Shown here: positions 7,714-14,753 of the stretch, one piece after another
Position numbering within the stretch: position 1 is the first letter of the stretch
Layout of the letters: every line of letters starts with the position of its first letter
Assembly (NCBI GenBank): GCA_019244535.1
Contig: JAFASL010000794.1
Span: 1-35,284, forward strand
Source of the DNA: Alphaproteobacteria bacterium
GTDB taxonomy: Bacteria; Pseudomonadota; Alphaproteobacteria; ATCC43930; CGMCC-115725
Direction: 5' to 3'
Length of the DNA: 35,284 nt
Position numbers and translations under genes: made by a program
The notes under the pieces: model-generated
What the model saw: only the letters and a program-made list of their open reading frames with translations
Databases searched by the model: none
What the model was told of the DNA's origin: nothing

Positions 7714-8913
7714 TTACTGGGCCGCTGCGTCGATTTCGGCCGATTGCCCAAACAGCAGCTCTTCATAGACGGAGATTGTGCGCGCGCACATAAGCTCGCG
7801 CGTAAATCCGGCTGCGATATTCGCGATTGCACGGCGCGCGAGTGCTTGCCGCTCGTCGGTTGTAAGCGACAAGGCTTCGCCGATCGCTGCGGCAAGAGCG
7901 GCCGGGTCGCGCGGTTGCACGAGCCAGCCGGTAACCCCCGGTACGACCGTTTCGCGCGCCCCGCCGTGATCGGTGGCGACCACCGGCCGGCCCATTGCTT
8001 GCGCCTCGGCGATGACGCGGCCGAACCCCTCCGGGTTGCGCGACGCCGAGACGACCGTATCGGCCAGCATGTATGCGGCGGGCATGTCCCGGCACTCCCC
8101 GACGATACGAAAATGGCCGGCGAGCCCGCGTTCCCGAATCGCGCCTTCGAGTTCGTGACGAAAACCGCGGCGCTGCTCGGCGCCGACAAGAACACAGCAG
8201 ATGTCGGGTCGGCCGAGCTTTGCGACCGCCGCTGCGAAATCCAAAGCGCCCTTCCACCGCGTCAACCGGCCGGGAAGCATTACGACCGGCACCCCATCGG
8301 GAAGACGCCATTGCCGGGTGAGGTCGATGATCCGTTGCGCGCCGACCCGGTTTGGATCAAAGATCGCGAGATCGACCCCACGCGGAATTGTTCTCAGCCT
8401 CTCGGGCCCGATCCCATAGGTGCTGGCAGCGTGGTCGGCGACAAAATCGGAAATCGCAATTACCCGGTCGCCTCGCGCCATCACGGAGTTGTAGCGCATC
8501 TTCAGCGCAGTACGAGCTCCATAGGCATTATGAAACGTCGTCACGAAGCGGCACCCGGTCGCACGCGCAGCTGCCCATACACTCCAGGCGGGGGCACGAC
8601 TTCGGGCATGAACGATGTCGATGGGGAACTGTCGGATCAGGCGCACCAGTTTGGTGGCGTTGCGCCGCATCACCACCGGGTTTTTCGAGGCCAGCGGTAA
8701 GGTCAGATGTTTCACGCCGGCTCGGGAAATGTCGCGCTCCAACGGACCGCCAGCCGACGCGACGTAGGCGCTCCAGCCTGCTTCGATCAAGGCGCCCGCG
8801 ATTTCGACGGTGCCGCGCTCGGCACCGCCTGAGACGAGGCGGGGAAGGATCTGCAGCACTGCCGGGGGGCGCCCTGTCGCTGCGGCGGGAGGAATGCTAG
8901 CCTCGATACTCAT
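7714..8913 (-). CDS. GT4-family glycosyltransferase (GT-B fold)
   Basis: 399 residues, the normal length for a two-Rossmann GT-B enzyme. The N-terminal acceptor domain has VLQILPRLVSGGAERGTVEIA and IVHARSRAPAWSVWAAA. The C-terminal donor domain starts near 205 (VVMLPGRLTRWKGALDF) and carries the GT4 EX7E signature in ASRNPEGFGRVIAEAQAMG, followed by PVVATDHGGARETVVPGVTGW. Such enzymes transfer a sugar from a nucleotide sugar to lipid A core, exopolysaccharide or another glycan at the inner membrane; donor and acceptor cannot be read here. No signal peptide or membrane segment is seen. ATG 8913 has only a weak ribosome site. It starts 21 bp from the divergent hydrolase and is followed by thrS on the same strand; the functional link to translation genes is probably only positional. 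Confidence 0.9.
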   Translation of the reverse strand: MSIEASIPPAAATGRPPAVLQILPRLVSGGAERGTVEIAGALIEAGWSAYVASAGGPLERDISRAGVKHLTLPLASKNPVVMRRNATKLVRLIRQFPIDIVHARSRAPAWSVWAAARATGCRFVTTFHNAYGARTALKMRYNSVMARGDRVIAISDFVADHAASTYGIGPERLRTIPRGVDLAIFDPNRVGAQRIIDLTRQWRLPDGVPVVMLPGRLTRWKGALDFAAAVAKLGRPDICCVLVGAEQRRGFRHELEGAIRERGLAGHFRIVGECRDMPAAYMLADTVVSASRNPEGFGRVIAEAQAMGRPVVATDHGGARETVVPGVTGWLVQPRDPAALAAAIGEALSLTTDERQALARRAIANIAAGFTRELMCARTISVYEELLFGQSAEIDAAAQ

Positions 8914-8934
8914 TCCGCTTTGCCGAAAACTCCG

Positions 8935-9690
8935 ATGCGATCGTTCGCCAATCTAACACGCGATGATGGTGCAACAATCGCGTACCACCGAACCGCCGGG
9001 TCGAGCCCCGGGGTCGTGTTTCTCGGCGGCTTCGGTTCCGACATGACCGGCACCAAGGCGCTCTATCTCGAGGATTATTGCCGCCAGCGCGGGCGGGGCT
9101 ATGTCCGTTTCGACTATTTCGGGCACGGTGCGTCTAGCGGCGATGCGACGCTCGGCACGGTCGGCCGCTGGGCGCAAGATGCCCTCGCTGTTCTCGATTC
9201 GCTGACCGAAGGGCCGCAGGTTCTGGTCGGGTCAAGCATGGGTGGTTGGATTATGCTACTAACCGCGCTCGCCAGGCCGGCGCGGATCCATGCGCTCGTC
9301 GGCATTGCAGCAGCGCTGGACTTCACCGAGGACCTCCTCTGGCCACGGCTCGATGCCAACCAGAGGGAGCAATTGCGCGATACCGGGGCGGTTACCTTGC
9401 CTTCCGAATACGATCCTCACGGCTACACCTACCGGTTGGGCCTCTTCGAGGACGGCAAACGGCACCTGGTGATGCGCCGAGCGATCGATCTCGATTGCCC
9501 CGTGCGGCTGCTTCACGGAATGAGTGATGGCTCTGTCCCGTGGCAGACCAGCTTGACGCTCGCCCAAAACCTCGGCAGCCGCGATATCGTCCTTACCCTG
9601 GTCAAAGATGGCGACCACCGGTTATCGGGCGACGCCGACCTCAAACGGCTCGGCCGGGTTCTCGACGAACTGATCGAATCGAGCGGCTGA
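8935..9690 (+). CDS. Alpha/beta hydrolase
   Basis: 251 residues from ATG 8935; a TTG at 8920 would add five. A single alpha/beta-hydrolase domain. The oxyanion-side loop is VVFLGGFGSDMTGTKA, the nucleophile elbow VGSSMGGW (Ser about 101), the acid DGSVPW (Asp about 198) and the base KDGDHRLSG (His about 228), so the triad is intact. YVRFDYFGHGASSG is typical of the ABHD10 / short-chain esterase-thioesterase branch. No signal peptide, so cytoplasmic. Neither candidate start has a visible Shine-Dalgarno and the divergent glycosyltransferase begins only 21 bp away, so the mRNA may be leaderless or the promoter may lie inside the neighbour. The stop is 7 bp from the convergent S9 peptidase. Substrate unknown. 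Confidence 0.87.
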   Translation: MRSFANLTRDDGATIAYHRTAGSSPGVVFLGGFGSDMTGTKALYLEDYCRQRGRGYVRFDYFGHGASSGDATLGTVGRWAQDALAVLDSLTEGPQVLVGSSMGGWIMLLTALARPARIHALVGIAAALDFTEDLLWPRLDANQREQLRDTGAVTLPSEYDPHGYTYRLGLFEDGKRHLVMRRAIDLDCPVRLLHGMSDGSVPWQTSLTLAQNLGSRDIVLTLVKDGDHRLSGDADLKRLGRVLDELIESSG

Positions 9691-9697
9691 TCGCGTC

Positions 9698-11686
9698 CTA
9701 TGCGCCTCGGAACTCCAGTTTCTGATCCGTCAGAAAGGTGGCATAGAAATAGAGTTCCGCATCGAGCGCCCGCTTGATGTTGTCGGCCCGGCGGAAGCCA
9801 TGCTGCTCGCCGTCAAATAGCAAATAAAGAAACGGAATGTGTTGTCGGCGCAGCGCCTCGACCACGGCCTCGGCCTGTTGCGGCGGCACTACCTTGTCTT
9901 CGGCGCCCTGAAAAAAGGCGACCGGCACAGCAAGAAGCGCAGCACTGTGGATCGGTGACCGACCGACATAAAGATCCCTGCGTTGGGGATAGGGTCCGAT
10001 CAGGCCGTCCAGATAACGTGACTCGAATTTGTGCGTATCTTTGGCCAGCGCTTCCAAATCGCTGATCCCGTAATAGCTCGCGCCGGTCTTGAATCCCTTG
10101 CGGAAGGTGAGCGCCGCCAATGTCGTGTAGCCGCCTGCGCTGGCGCCGCTGATCGCCCATCGGTCAGCTGCCACGCGTCCGGTTTGCGCGAGATGTCGAG
10201 CGCCGTTGACGCAATCGGCGACGTCGACGATGCCCCAATTCCCTTGCAGCCGCAGCCGGTACTCGCGGCCATAGCCGGTGCTGCCGCCGTAGTTGACGTC
10301 GAGAACGGCGAAGCCACGGCTCGTCCAATACTGCGTTCCCCAGCTGAGCGTCGGAGACGCGGCCGCGGTCGGTCCACCGTGGCAATGCACCAGCAGCGGC
10401 GGAAGTTTGTCGGCGGGCGGCGTAAAATCGCAATTTTGCGGCGGATAAAACAAACCATGAGCCTGCAACCCGTTGTCGGTGTCGAATGTCACCGGCTCCG
10501 GGACGGACAGGTACCCGCGATAAGCTTCGACATCCCCGCTCGTGGACCCCTTCAGCGTCTTTGTCTGTCCCGATCCGAGATCGATCTCGACCAACGCCGC
10601 AGGGCTGGTCGGCGAGCCTCCGGTGAAGTAGACCCGGTCCGCGCTCGCGCGGACGAAGGACATATCCTCGTACTCGGTACGGATGGGATGCGCTTCGAGC
10701 GAGCCGAGGTCGATGGCGCTCATTCGGTGAACGCCGTCCTGAATATAGCTGCAAACCAGTCGGCTTGCCGACATGAACGCAAAGGTCGACAGCCGGAACA
10801 CCCACTGCGCTCTGCCGAATTCCGCCGCGAGAGGATATACCGGCTCGATTGACGGCGAAATATCCAGCGTGTCAACGCGGGCCCGGAACAGGTTCCACCA
10901 TCTGCCATCGAGTGAGTTCTGGCAGCGGTCGGAGACGAAATAAAGTATGCCATCCGGTGACCATTCCGGTTGGAAAACCGACTCGTCGTCACCGCCGGCG
11001 ACCAGCCGCTTGCGGCCGACAGAACCATCGGCCGTGCACTCGGCCACCCATAATTCACACCCGACCCAGGGCATATTCGGGTGGCTCCATTCAAGCCATG
11101 CGAGCTTGCCGGAATCCGGGCTAAGGCGCGGTGCCGCGTAAAAATCCCGTCCCGACTCGAGCACGCGGGGCGGCTGGGGTCCCTCGAGCGGAATTTCTAC
11201 CAAGGCGTTCACCGGCTCCGGCGCGGCGGCTGTGTGGTCCTCACGAACCCAAATCATCCGTCCTCGCCGGGCGTCCATTACGCCGTCCGCGTAGCGCAAT
11301 CCTCTCGGACAAGCGGGGTCGGGGGTGATTGCAACGGGTGTCCCTCCCGGCTCCTGGCGATAGAGGCGCTGGTCGGCATCGTTGCAAAAATAAATGAGGC
11401 CATCGCTGACCAGGTAGGAGCCGCCGCCATATTCGTGGACGCGAGTTCGTACATTGAAGGTATTTTCGCCGGCGCGCGCCGGCCGAGGAGTGACGTCTGT
11501 CAGACTGGCATCTGCGGCGCAGCGGACGATGACCGAGCGACCATTCTCCTGCGGCCGCGATTCCAGCCAATAGATATCGCTGCCATCAAGGAGGATGCCG
11601 CTGAGCCCGATCGTGGACGCGACGATCAGGTCGGAGGTAATCGGAGAGGACCAGGAACCGTAAGGCGCTGTCCGCGGATTGCGCAT
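9698..11686 (-). CDS. S9 family serine peptidase (prolyl-oligopeptidase / acylaminoacyl-peptidase type)
   Basis: 662 residues. The N-terminal about 400 residues look like a TolB/WD-like beta-propeller (APRLSPDSGKLAWLEWSHP, FQPEWSPDGILYFVSDR). The C-terminal alpha/beta-hydrolase domain starts near 405, with HCHGGPT as the oxyanion region. The catalytic Ser is about 516 in WAISGASAGGYTTL, Asp about 597 in FQGAEDKVVPP and His about 629 in FDGEQHGFRRADN. The family cleaves short peptides; the propeller limits access. No signal peptide, so probably cytoplasmic. ATG 11686 has GAGG 6 nt upstream and is preferred to GTG 11692. A promoter-like TTGCTG-N17-TATAGC (11750-11778) lies upstream, back to back with the rimP promoter. 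Exact specificity (DPP, AARE or oligopeptidase B type) is not resolved. Confidence 0.93.
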   Translation of the reverse strand: MRNPRTAPYGSWSSPITSDLIVASTIGLSGILLDGSDIYWLESRPQENGRSVIVRCAADASLTDVTPRPARAGENTFNVRTRVHEYGGGSYLVSDGLIYFCNDADQRLYRQEPGGTPVAITPDPACPRGLRYADGVMDARRGRMIWVREDHTAAAPEPVNALVEIPLEGPQPPRVLESGRDFYAAPRLSPDSGKLAWLEWSHPNMPWVGCELWVAECTADGSVGRKRLVAGGDDESVFQPEWSPDGILYFVSDRCQNSLDGRWWNLFRARVDTLDISPSIEPVYPLAAEFGRAQWVFRLSTFAFMSASRLVCSYIQDGVHRMSAIDLGSLEAHPIRTEYEDMSFVRASADRVYFTGGSPTSPAALVEIDLGSGQTKTLKGSTSGDVEAYRGYLSVPEPVTFDTDNGLQAHGLFYPPQNCDFTPPADKLPPLLVHCHGGPTAAASPTLSWGTQYWTSRGFAVLDVNYGGSTGYGREYRLRLQGNWGIVDVADCVNGARHLAQTGRVAADRWAISGASAGGYTTLAALTFRKGFKTGASYYGISDLEALAKDTHKFESRYLDGLIGPYPQRRDLYVGRSPIHSAALLAVPVAFFQGAEDKVVPPQQAEAVVEALRRQHIPFLYLLFDGEQHGFRRADNIKRALDAELYFYATFLTDQKLEFRGA

Positions 11687-11749
11687 GACCACCCTCTATG
11701 CGATCAGTTCACTCCGATTGCAGTGTCTACGCATAGCAGAGAAGTCATC

Positions 11750-11778
11750 GCTATAGGCGACAGATCGAATGACAGCAA
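11750..11778 (-). promoter_or_regulatory. Candidate promoter for the S9 peptidase
   Basis: On the minus strand, TTGCTG (11773-11778) is separated by 17 bp from TATAGC (11750-11755), a reasonable sigma-70-type pair, 64 bp before the peptidase ATG. Its -35 box is only 5 bp from the -35 box of the plus-strand rimP promoter. Confidence 0.5.
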
Positions 11779-11783
11779 AGCCC

Positions 11784-11811
11784 TTGCAGGGTTGCGCCGC
11801 TTCCCTATATG
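11784..11811 (+). promoter_or_regulatory. Candidate promoter of the rimP-nusA-infB operon
   Basis: CTTGCA/TTGCAG (11784-11789) is followed after 15-16 bp by CTATAT / TATATG (11805-11811), close to the alphaproteobacterial housekeeping pattern (CTTGAC ... CTATAT). The start of transcription would be near 11817, just before two leader hairpins and about 140 nt before rimP. Confidence 0.6.
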
Positions 11812-11825
11812 GTGAATTTCCATAA

Positions 11826-11879
11826 GGTCCGACTTGCGGACCGCATCGCGGGTGGGCCGATGGCCCACTTTTTGTTTTG
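11826..11879 (+). terminator. rimP leader: tandem hairpins with intrinsic terminator (attenuator)
   Basis: The first hairpin is GGTCCG (11826-11831) pairing with CGGACC (11837-11842). The second has 7-bp GC-rich arms, GTGGGCC (11852-11858) and GGCCCAC (11862-11868), with a 3-nt loop, and runs straight into TTTTTGTTTT. This is a textbook Rho-independent terminator placed between the promoter and the first gene of the operon. Terminator-bearing leaders upstream of rimP are known in proteobacteria; assignment to that RNA family is by position and form only. Confidence 0.8.
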
Positions 11880-11958
11880 GCAAGCGGTCTTCGGGGAAGC
11901 ATCGTACTCTTTCCTTCAGCCGCGCCGATCCGCAGAGCTAGGAGGCATCGGGGCTCTC

Positions 11959-12489
11959 TTGGTGGACACCAACCTCATCGCGCACGCGATCGAGCCGTCG
12001 CTCGAGGGGATGGGTTATCGGCTCGTCCGGGTGGTCATCACTAGCGGCAGGCGGCCCACATTGCAGGTCATGGCCGAGCGGCTCGACGACGAGGCGATGA
12101 CGGTTGAGGACTGCGCGCAAATCAGTCACTCGGTCTCCGCCATTCTCGACGTCGCAGACCCGATTGTCGGCGCCTATATGCTCGAGATCAGCTCCCCCGG
12201 GATCGATCGCCCACTGGTTCGTGCCGAGGATTACGATCGGTTCAGCGGGTTCGAAGCGAGAATCGAGCTGAGGAGGCCAGTCGAGGGACGCAAGCGCTTT
12301 CGCGGCCGCCTGATCGGAACCTTGGCCGAAAGTGTGCGTCTGGCCACCGAAACCGGTGAGGTTAGACTGCCCCTCTCGGATGTGGCGCGGGCAAAGCTCG
12401 TCCTCACCGATGACCTGATCGGTGCGTCGCGGCGCGGACCATCGCAACCTCCCCTGCCGCAACCGGCCGACAGGTCCCAAACTCACTGA
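11959..12489 (+). CDS. rimP: Ribosome maturation factor RimP
   Basis: About 176 residues. RimP binds the 30S subunit during late assembly. The N-terminal domain reads HAIEPSLEGMGYRLVRVVI, MTVEDCAQISHSVSAILD and YMLEISSPGIDRPLV; the SSPGIDRPL signature is diagnostic. The C-terminal SH3-like domain follows (RIELRRPVEGRKRFRGRLIG). The frame is open upstream to 11809, but that region overlaps the leader terminator and cannot all be coding. The likely start is TTG 11959 or GTG 11962, 13-16 nt after a strong AGGAGG (11940-11945); neither spacing is ideal, so the start is uncertain by a few codons. It is the first gene of rimP-nusA-ylxR-infB-rbfA-truB-rpsO-pnp and is probably controlled by the leader attenuator. 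The basic, Pro-rich tail is not conserved. Confidence 0.93.
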   Translation: MVDTNLIAHAIEPSLEGMGYRLVRVVITSGRRPTLQVMAERLDDEAMTVEDCAQISHSVSAILDVADPIVGAYMLEISSPGIDRPLVRAEDYDRFSGFEARIELRRPVEGRKRFRGRLIGTLAESVRLATETGEVRLPLSDVARAKLVLTDDLIGASRRGPSQPPLPQPADRSQTH

Positions 12490-12510
12490 TGCACTGACTT
12501 CGAGAACAGG

Positions 12511-14061
12511 ATGGAAAGCATCGTCACCTATGCGCGCCCGGAACTGCTTCAGGTCGCCGATACCGTGGCGCGGGACAAAGGAATCGATCGCGACGAAGTT
12601 TTGGACGCCATGGAGCAGGCGATCCAGAAGGCGGGCCGCTCCAAATACGGCCAGGAATACGATATTCGCGCCGAAATCGACCGGCAAAGCGGAGAGATCC
12701 GGCTGCTTCGGTTTCGCGAAGTGGCCGATGTTGTCGAGAACGAGGCTACGCAGATCCCGCTGAGGGATGCTCAGAGGTTGAACCCCGAGGCGGAGGTTGG
12801 CGACTTCATTACCGACCCGCTGCCGCCGATCGATTTTGGCCGCATTGCCGCGCAAACGGCAAAGCAGGTGATCGTCCAAAAGGTTCGTGACGCCGAGCGT
12901 CAGCGCCAATTTCTTGAATTCAAGGATCGCGTCGGCGAGATCGTCAACGGCCTCGCCAAACGGGTCGAATTCGGTAATGTCGTCGTCGATCTCGGTCGGG
13001 CGGAGGCGATGCTGCGGCGCGACGAACTGCTGCCGCGCGAAAGCTTTCGCCAGGGGGAGCGAGTCCGCTCCTTTGTTTACGACGTCCGCCAGGAGCCGCG
13101 GGGTCCACAGATTTTTCTGTCGCGGACCCACCCGCAATTCATGGCCAAGCTGTTCGCCCAGGAAGTGCCGGAAATTTACGACGGCATAATTGAGATAAAG
13201 GCGGTGGCGCGTGACCCGGGCAGCCGCGCCAAAATCGCTGTCATCTCACGGGACAGCGGCATCGATCCGGTCGGCGCCTGCGTCGGCATGCGGGGCAGCC
13301 GCGTCCAGGCGGTCGTTGGCGAATTGCAGGGTGAAAAGATCGATATCATTCCGTGGTCGCCCGATCCGGCCACCTTCGTGGTAAATGCCCTCGCCCCGGC
13401 AGAGGTCGCCAAGGTGGTGATGGACGAGGAGCAACGCCGTATCGAGGTGGTCGTGCCCGACGATCAGTTAAGCTTGGCGATCGGCCGACGCGGACAAAAT
13501 GTCCGCCTCGCCTCGCAGCTTACCGGATGGGATATCGACATTCTGACGGAGGCCGAGGAATCCGAACGGCGGACAGAGGAGTTCCGCAGCCGTAGTCAGA
13601 TGTTTATCGACGCTCTCGACATCGATGACGTAATCGCCCATCTGCTGGTTACCGAAGGGTTTACCTCGCTCGAAGAGGTGGCGTACGTGGCGTTGGCGGA
13701 TCTTGCGGATATCGAAGGGTTCGATGCCGATGTCGCCGCGGAGCTGCAGGAACGCGCGCGCGTGTCTCTCGAACGCCGGGATCGGGAGTATGAGGAACGG
13801 CGCCGGGAACTCGGAGTCAGCGACGCGCTTGCCGAACTTGAGGAATTGACGCCCGGAATGCTCGTCGCTCTTGGCGAGAACGGGATAACCACCCTCGATG
13901 ACTTCGCCGACCTGGCGAGCGACGAGCTCGTCGAACTGCTTGAAGGCTCCGACAAAGGGGGCAAGCTCGATCTCGATGTCGCGAACGGCCTGATAATGCG
14001 GGCAAGGGCGCACTGGTACGAGGACGAGGCAGCGCCGGCCAAAACCGGCGTCCCGGAGTAG
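12511..14061 (+). CDS. nusA: Transcription termination/antitermination factor NusA
   Basis: 516 residues. NusA binds RNA polymerase and nascent RNA, and modulates pausing, termination and antitermination. Domains in order: N-terminal RNAP-binding domain (about 1-125, EVLDAMEQAIQKAGRSKYG); S1 domain (about 135-200, NVVVDLGRAEAML, GPQIFLSRTHPQFMAKLF); two KH domains (about 200-345, GACVGMRGSRVQAVVGEL and LSLAIGRRGQNVRLASQL with GxxG loops); then two C-terminal acidic helix-hairpin repeats (about 365-495), as in proteobacterial NusA. ATG 12511 lies 21 nt after rimP; the upstream site is weak (AACAGG), so it may be translated by coupling. A product of the same operon could in principle act on the terminator in the rimP leader, giving feedback; that is inference. 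Confidence 0.97.
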   Translation: MESIVTYARPELLQVADTVARDKGIDRDEVLDAMEQAIQKAGRSKYGQEYDIRAEIDRQSGEIRLLRFREVADVVENEATQIPLRDAQRLNPEAEVGDFITDPLPPIDFGRIAAQTAKQVIVQKVRDAERQRQFLEFKDRVGEIVNGLAKRVEFGNVVVDLGRAEAMLRRDELLPRESFRQGERVRSFVYDVRQEPRGPQIFLSRTHPQFMAKLFAQEVPEIYDGIIEIKAVARDPGSRAKIAVISRDSGIDPVGACVGMRGSRVQAVVGELQGEKIDIIPWSPDPATFVVNALAPAEVAKVVMDEEQRRIEVVVPDDQLSLAIGRRGQNVRLASQLTGWDIDILTEAEESERRTEEFRSRSQMFIDALDIDDVIAHLLVTEGFTSLEEVAYVALADLADIEGFDADVAAELQERARVSLERRDREYEERRRELGVSDALAELEELTPGMLVALGENGITTLDDFADLASDELVELLEGSDKGGKLDLDVANGLIMRARAHWYEDEAAPAKTGVPE

Positions 14062-14079
14062 GCGCGACGGCCAGCATCG

Positions 14080-14738
14080 ATGATGCCGCCGCGGGTCGAT
14101 GTGACAGGGGGCGCCCCGCGGCCGGGCCGCTCCGCCGCTGCATCGCTACAGGCGAGATCGCCGAGCGTGCGCGGTTGTTGCGGCTGGTTATAGGACCCGG
14201 CGGAGAGCTGGTGCCGGATTTGGCGTCCGGGCTGCCTGGTAGGGGGCTATGGGTGACGCCGCGTCGCGATGTAGTCGAACGGGCGATCACCAAACGGTTG
14301 TTTGCGCGCGCCGCGCGTGCGCCGGTTATCGTGTCGCCTGGATTTGCAGATCGCATAGAAGGCTTGCTGGCACAGCGCTGTTGCGATGCAATCGGCCTCG
14401 CCCGGCGCGCCGGTCTCGCCTTCGCTGGCTTTGAGAAAGTCTGCGAGGCTATGCGTGCGGGAAAAGTCGGCCTCTTATTATCGGCAATAGACGGAGCCGA
14501 GGCCGGACGTGGCAAAGTTCGAGCGCTCGGGGCGGAGCTGCCGGTCGTACGAGTGCTGACCGCAGCCGAGATGGGCGGGGTATTTGGGCGCGATCATGTG
14601 GTACATGTAGCGCTAAGTGCTGGTCGGCTGAGCCGCCGGCTGCTCGATGACGCAGAAAAGATGGCCGGCTTTCGCTCGGGAGCGGTGGTCGATCGAGGCG
14701 CGACACCCGCCGTGGCCCGGCGGGGTCCAGGACGATGA
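14080..14738 (+). CDS. YlxR (DUF448) / L7Ae-like RNA-binding fusion protein, N-terminus unresolved
   Basis: The conserved YlxR part reads PLRRCIATGEIAERARLLRL then GPGGELVPDLASGLPGRGLW. From about codon 60 downstream (CDAIGLARRAGLAFAGFEKV, GKVGLLLSAIDGA) it is an L7Ae/YlxQ-like domain, the fusion common in alphaproteobacteria. It lies in its usual place between nusA (18 nt before) and infB (15 nt after). Problem: the frame encoding LRRCIATGEI (from about 14124) has no ATG or GTG in the intergenic region, and its first TTG (14175) falls inside the conserved domain. ATG ATG at 14080-14085 is in the neighbouring frame and would join if one base were added near the GGGGG run at 14107-14111. So there is a one-base deletion (assembly error or mutation), a recoding event, or a non-standard start. 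Given coordinates include the shift and are not a multiple of three. Confidence 0.75.
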
Positions 14739-14753
14739 CAGTATTGGATCGAG

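Noticed and set aside
11938-13137. 399-codon open frame antisense to rimP and nusA
   Set aside because: It overlaps two fully conserved genes and shows no domain signature; GC-rich third positions keep antisense frames open.
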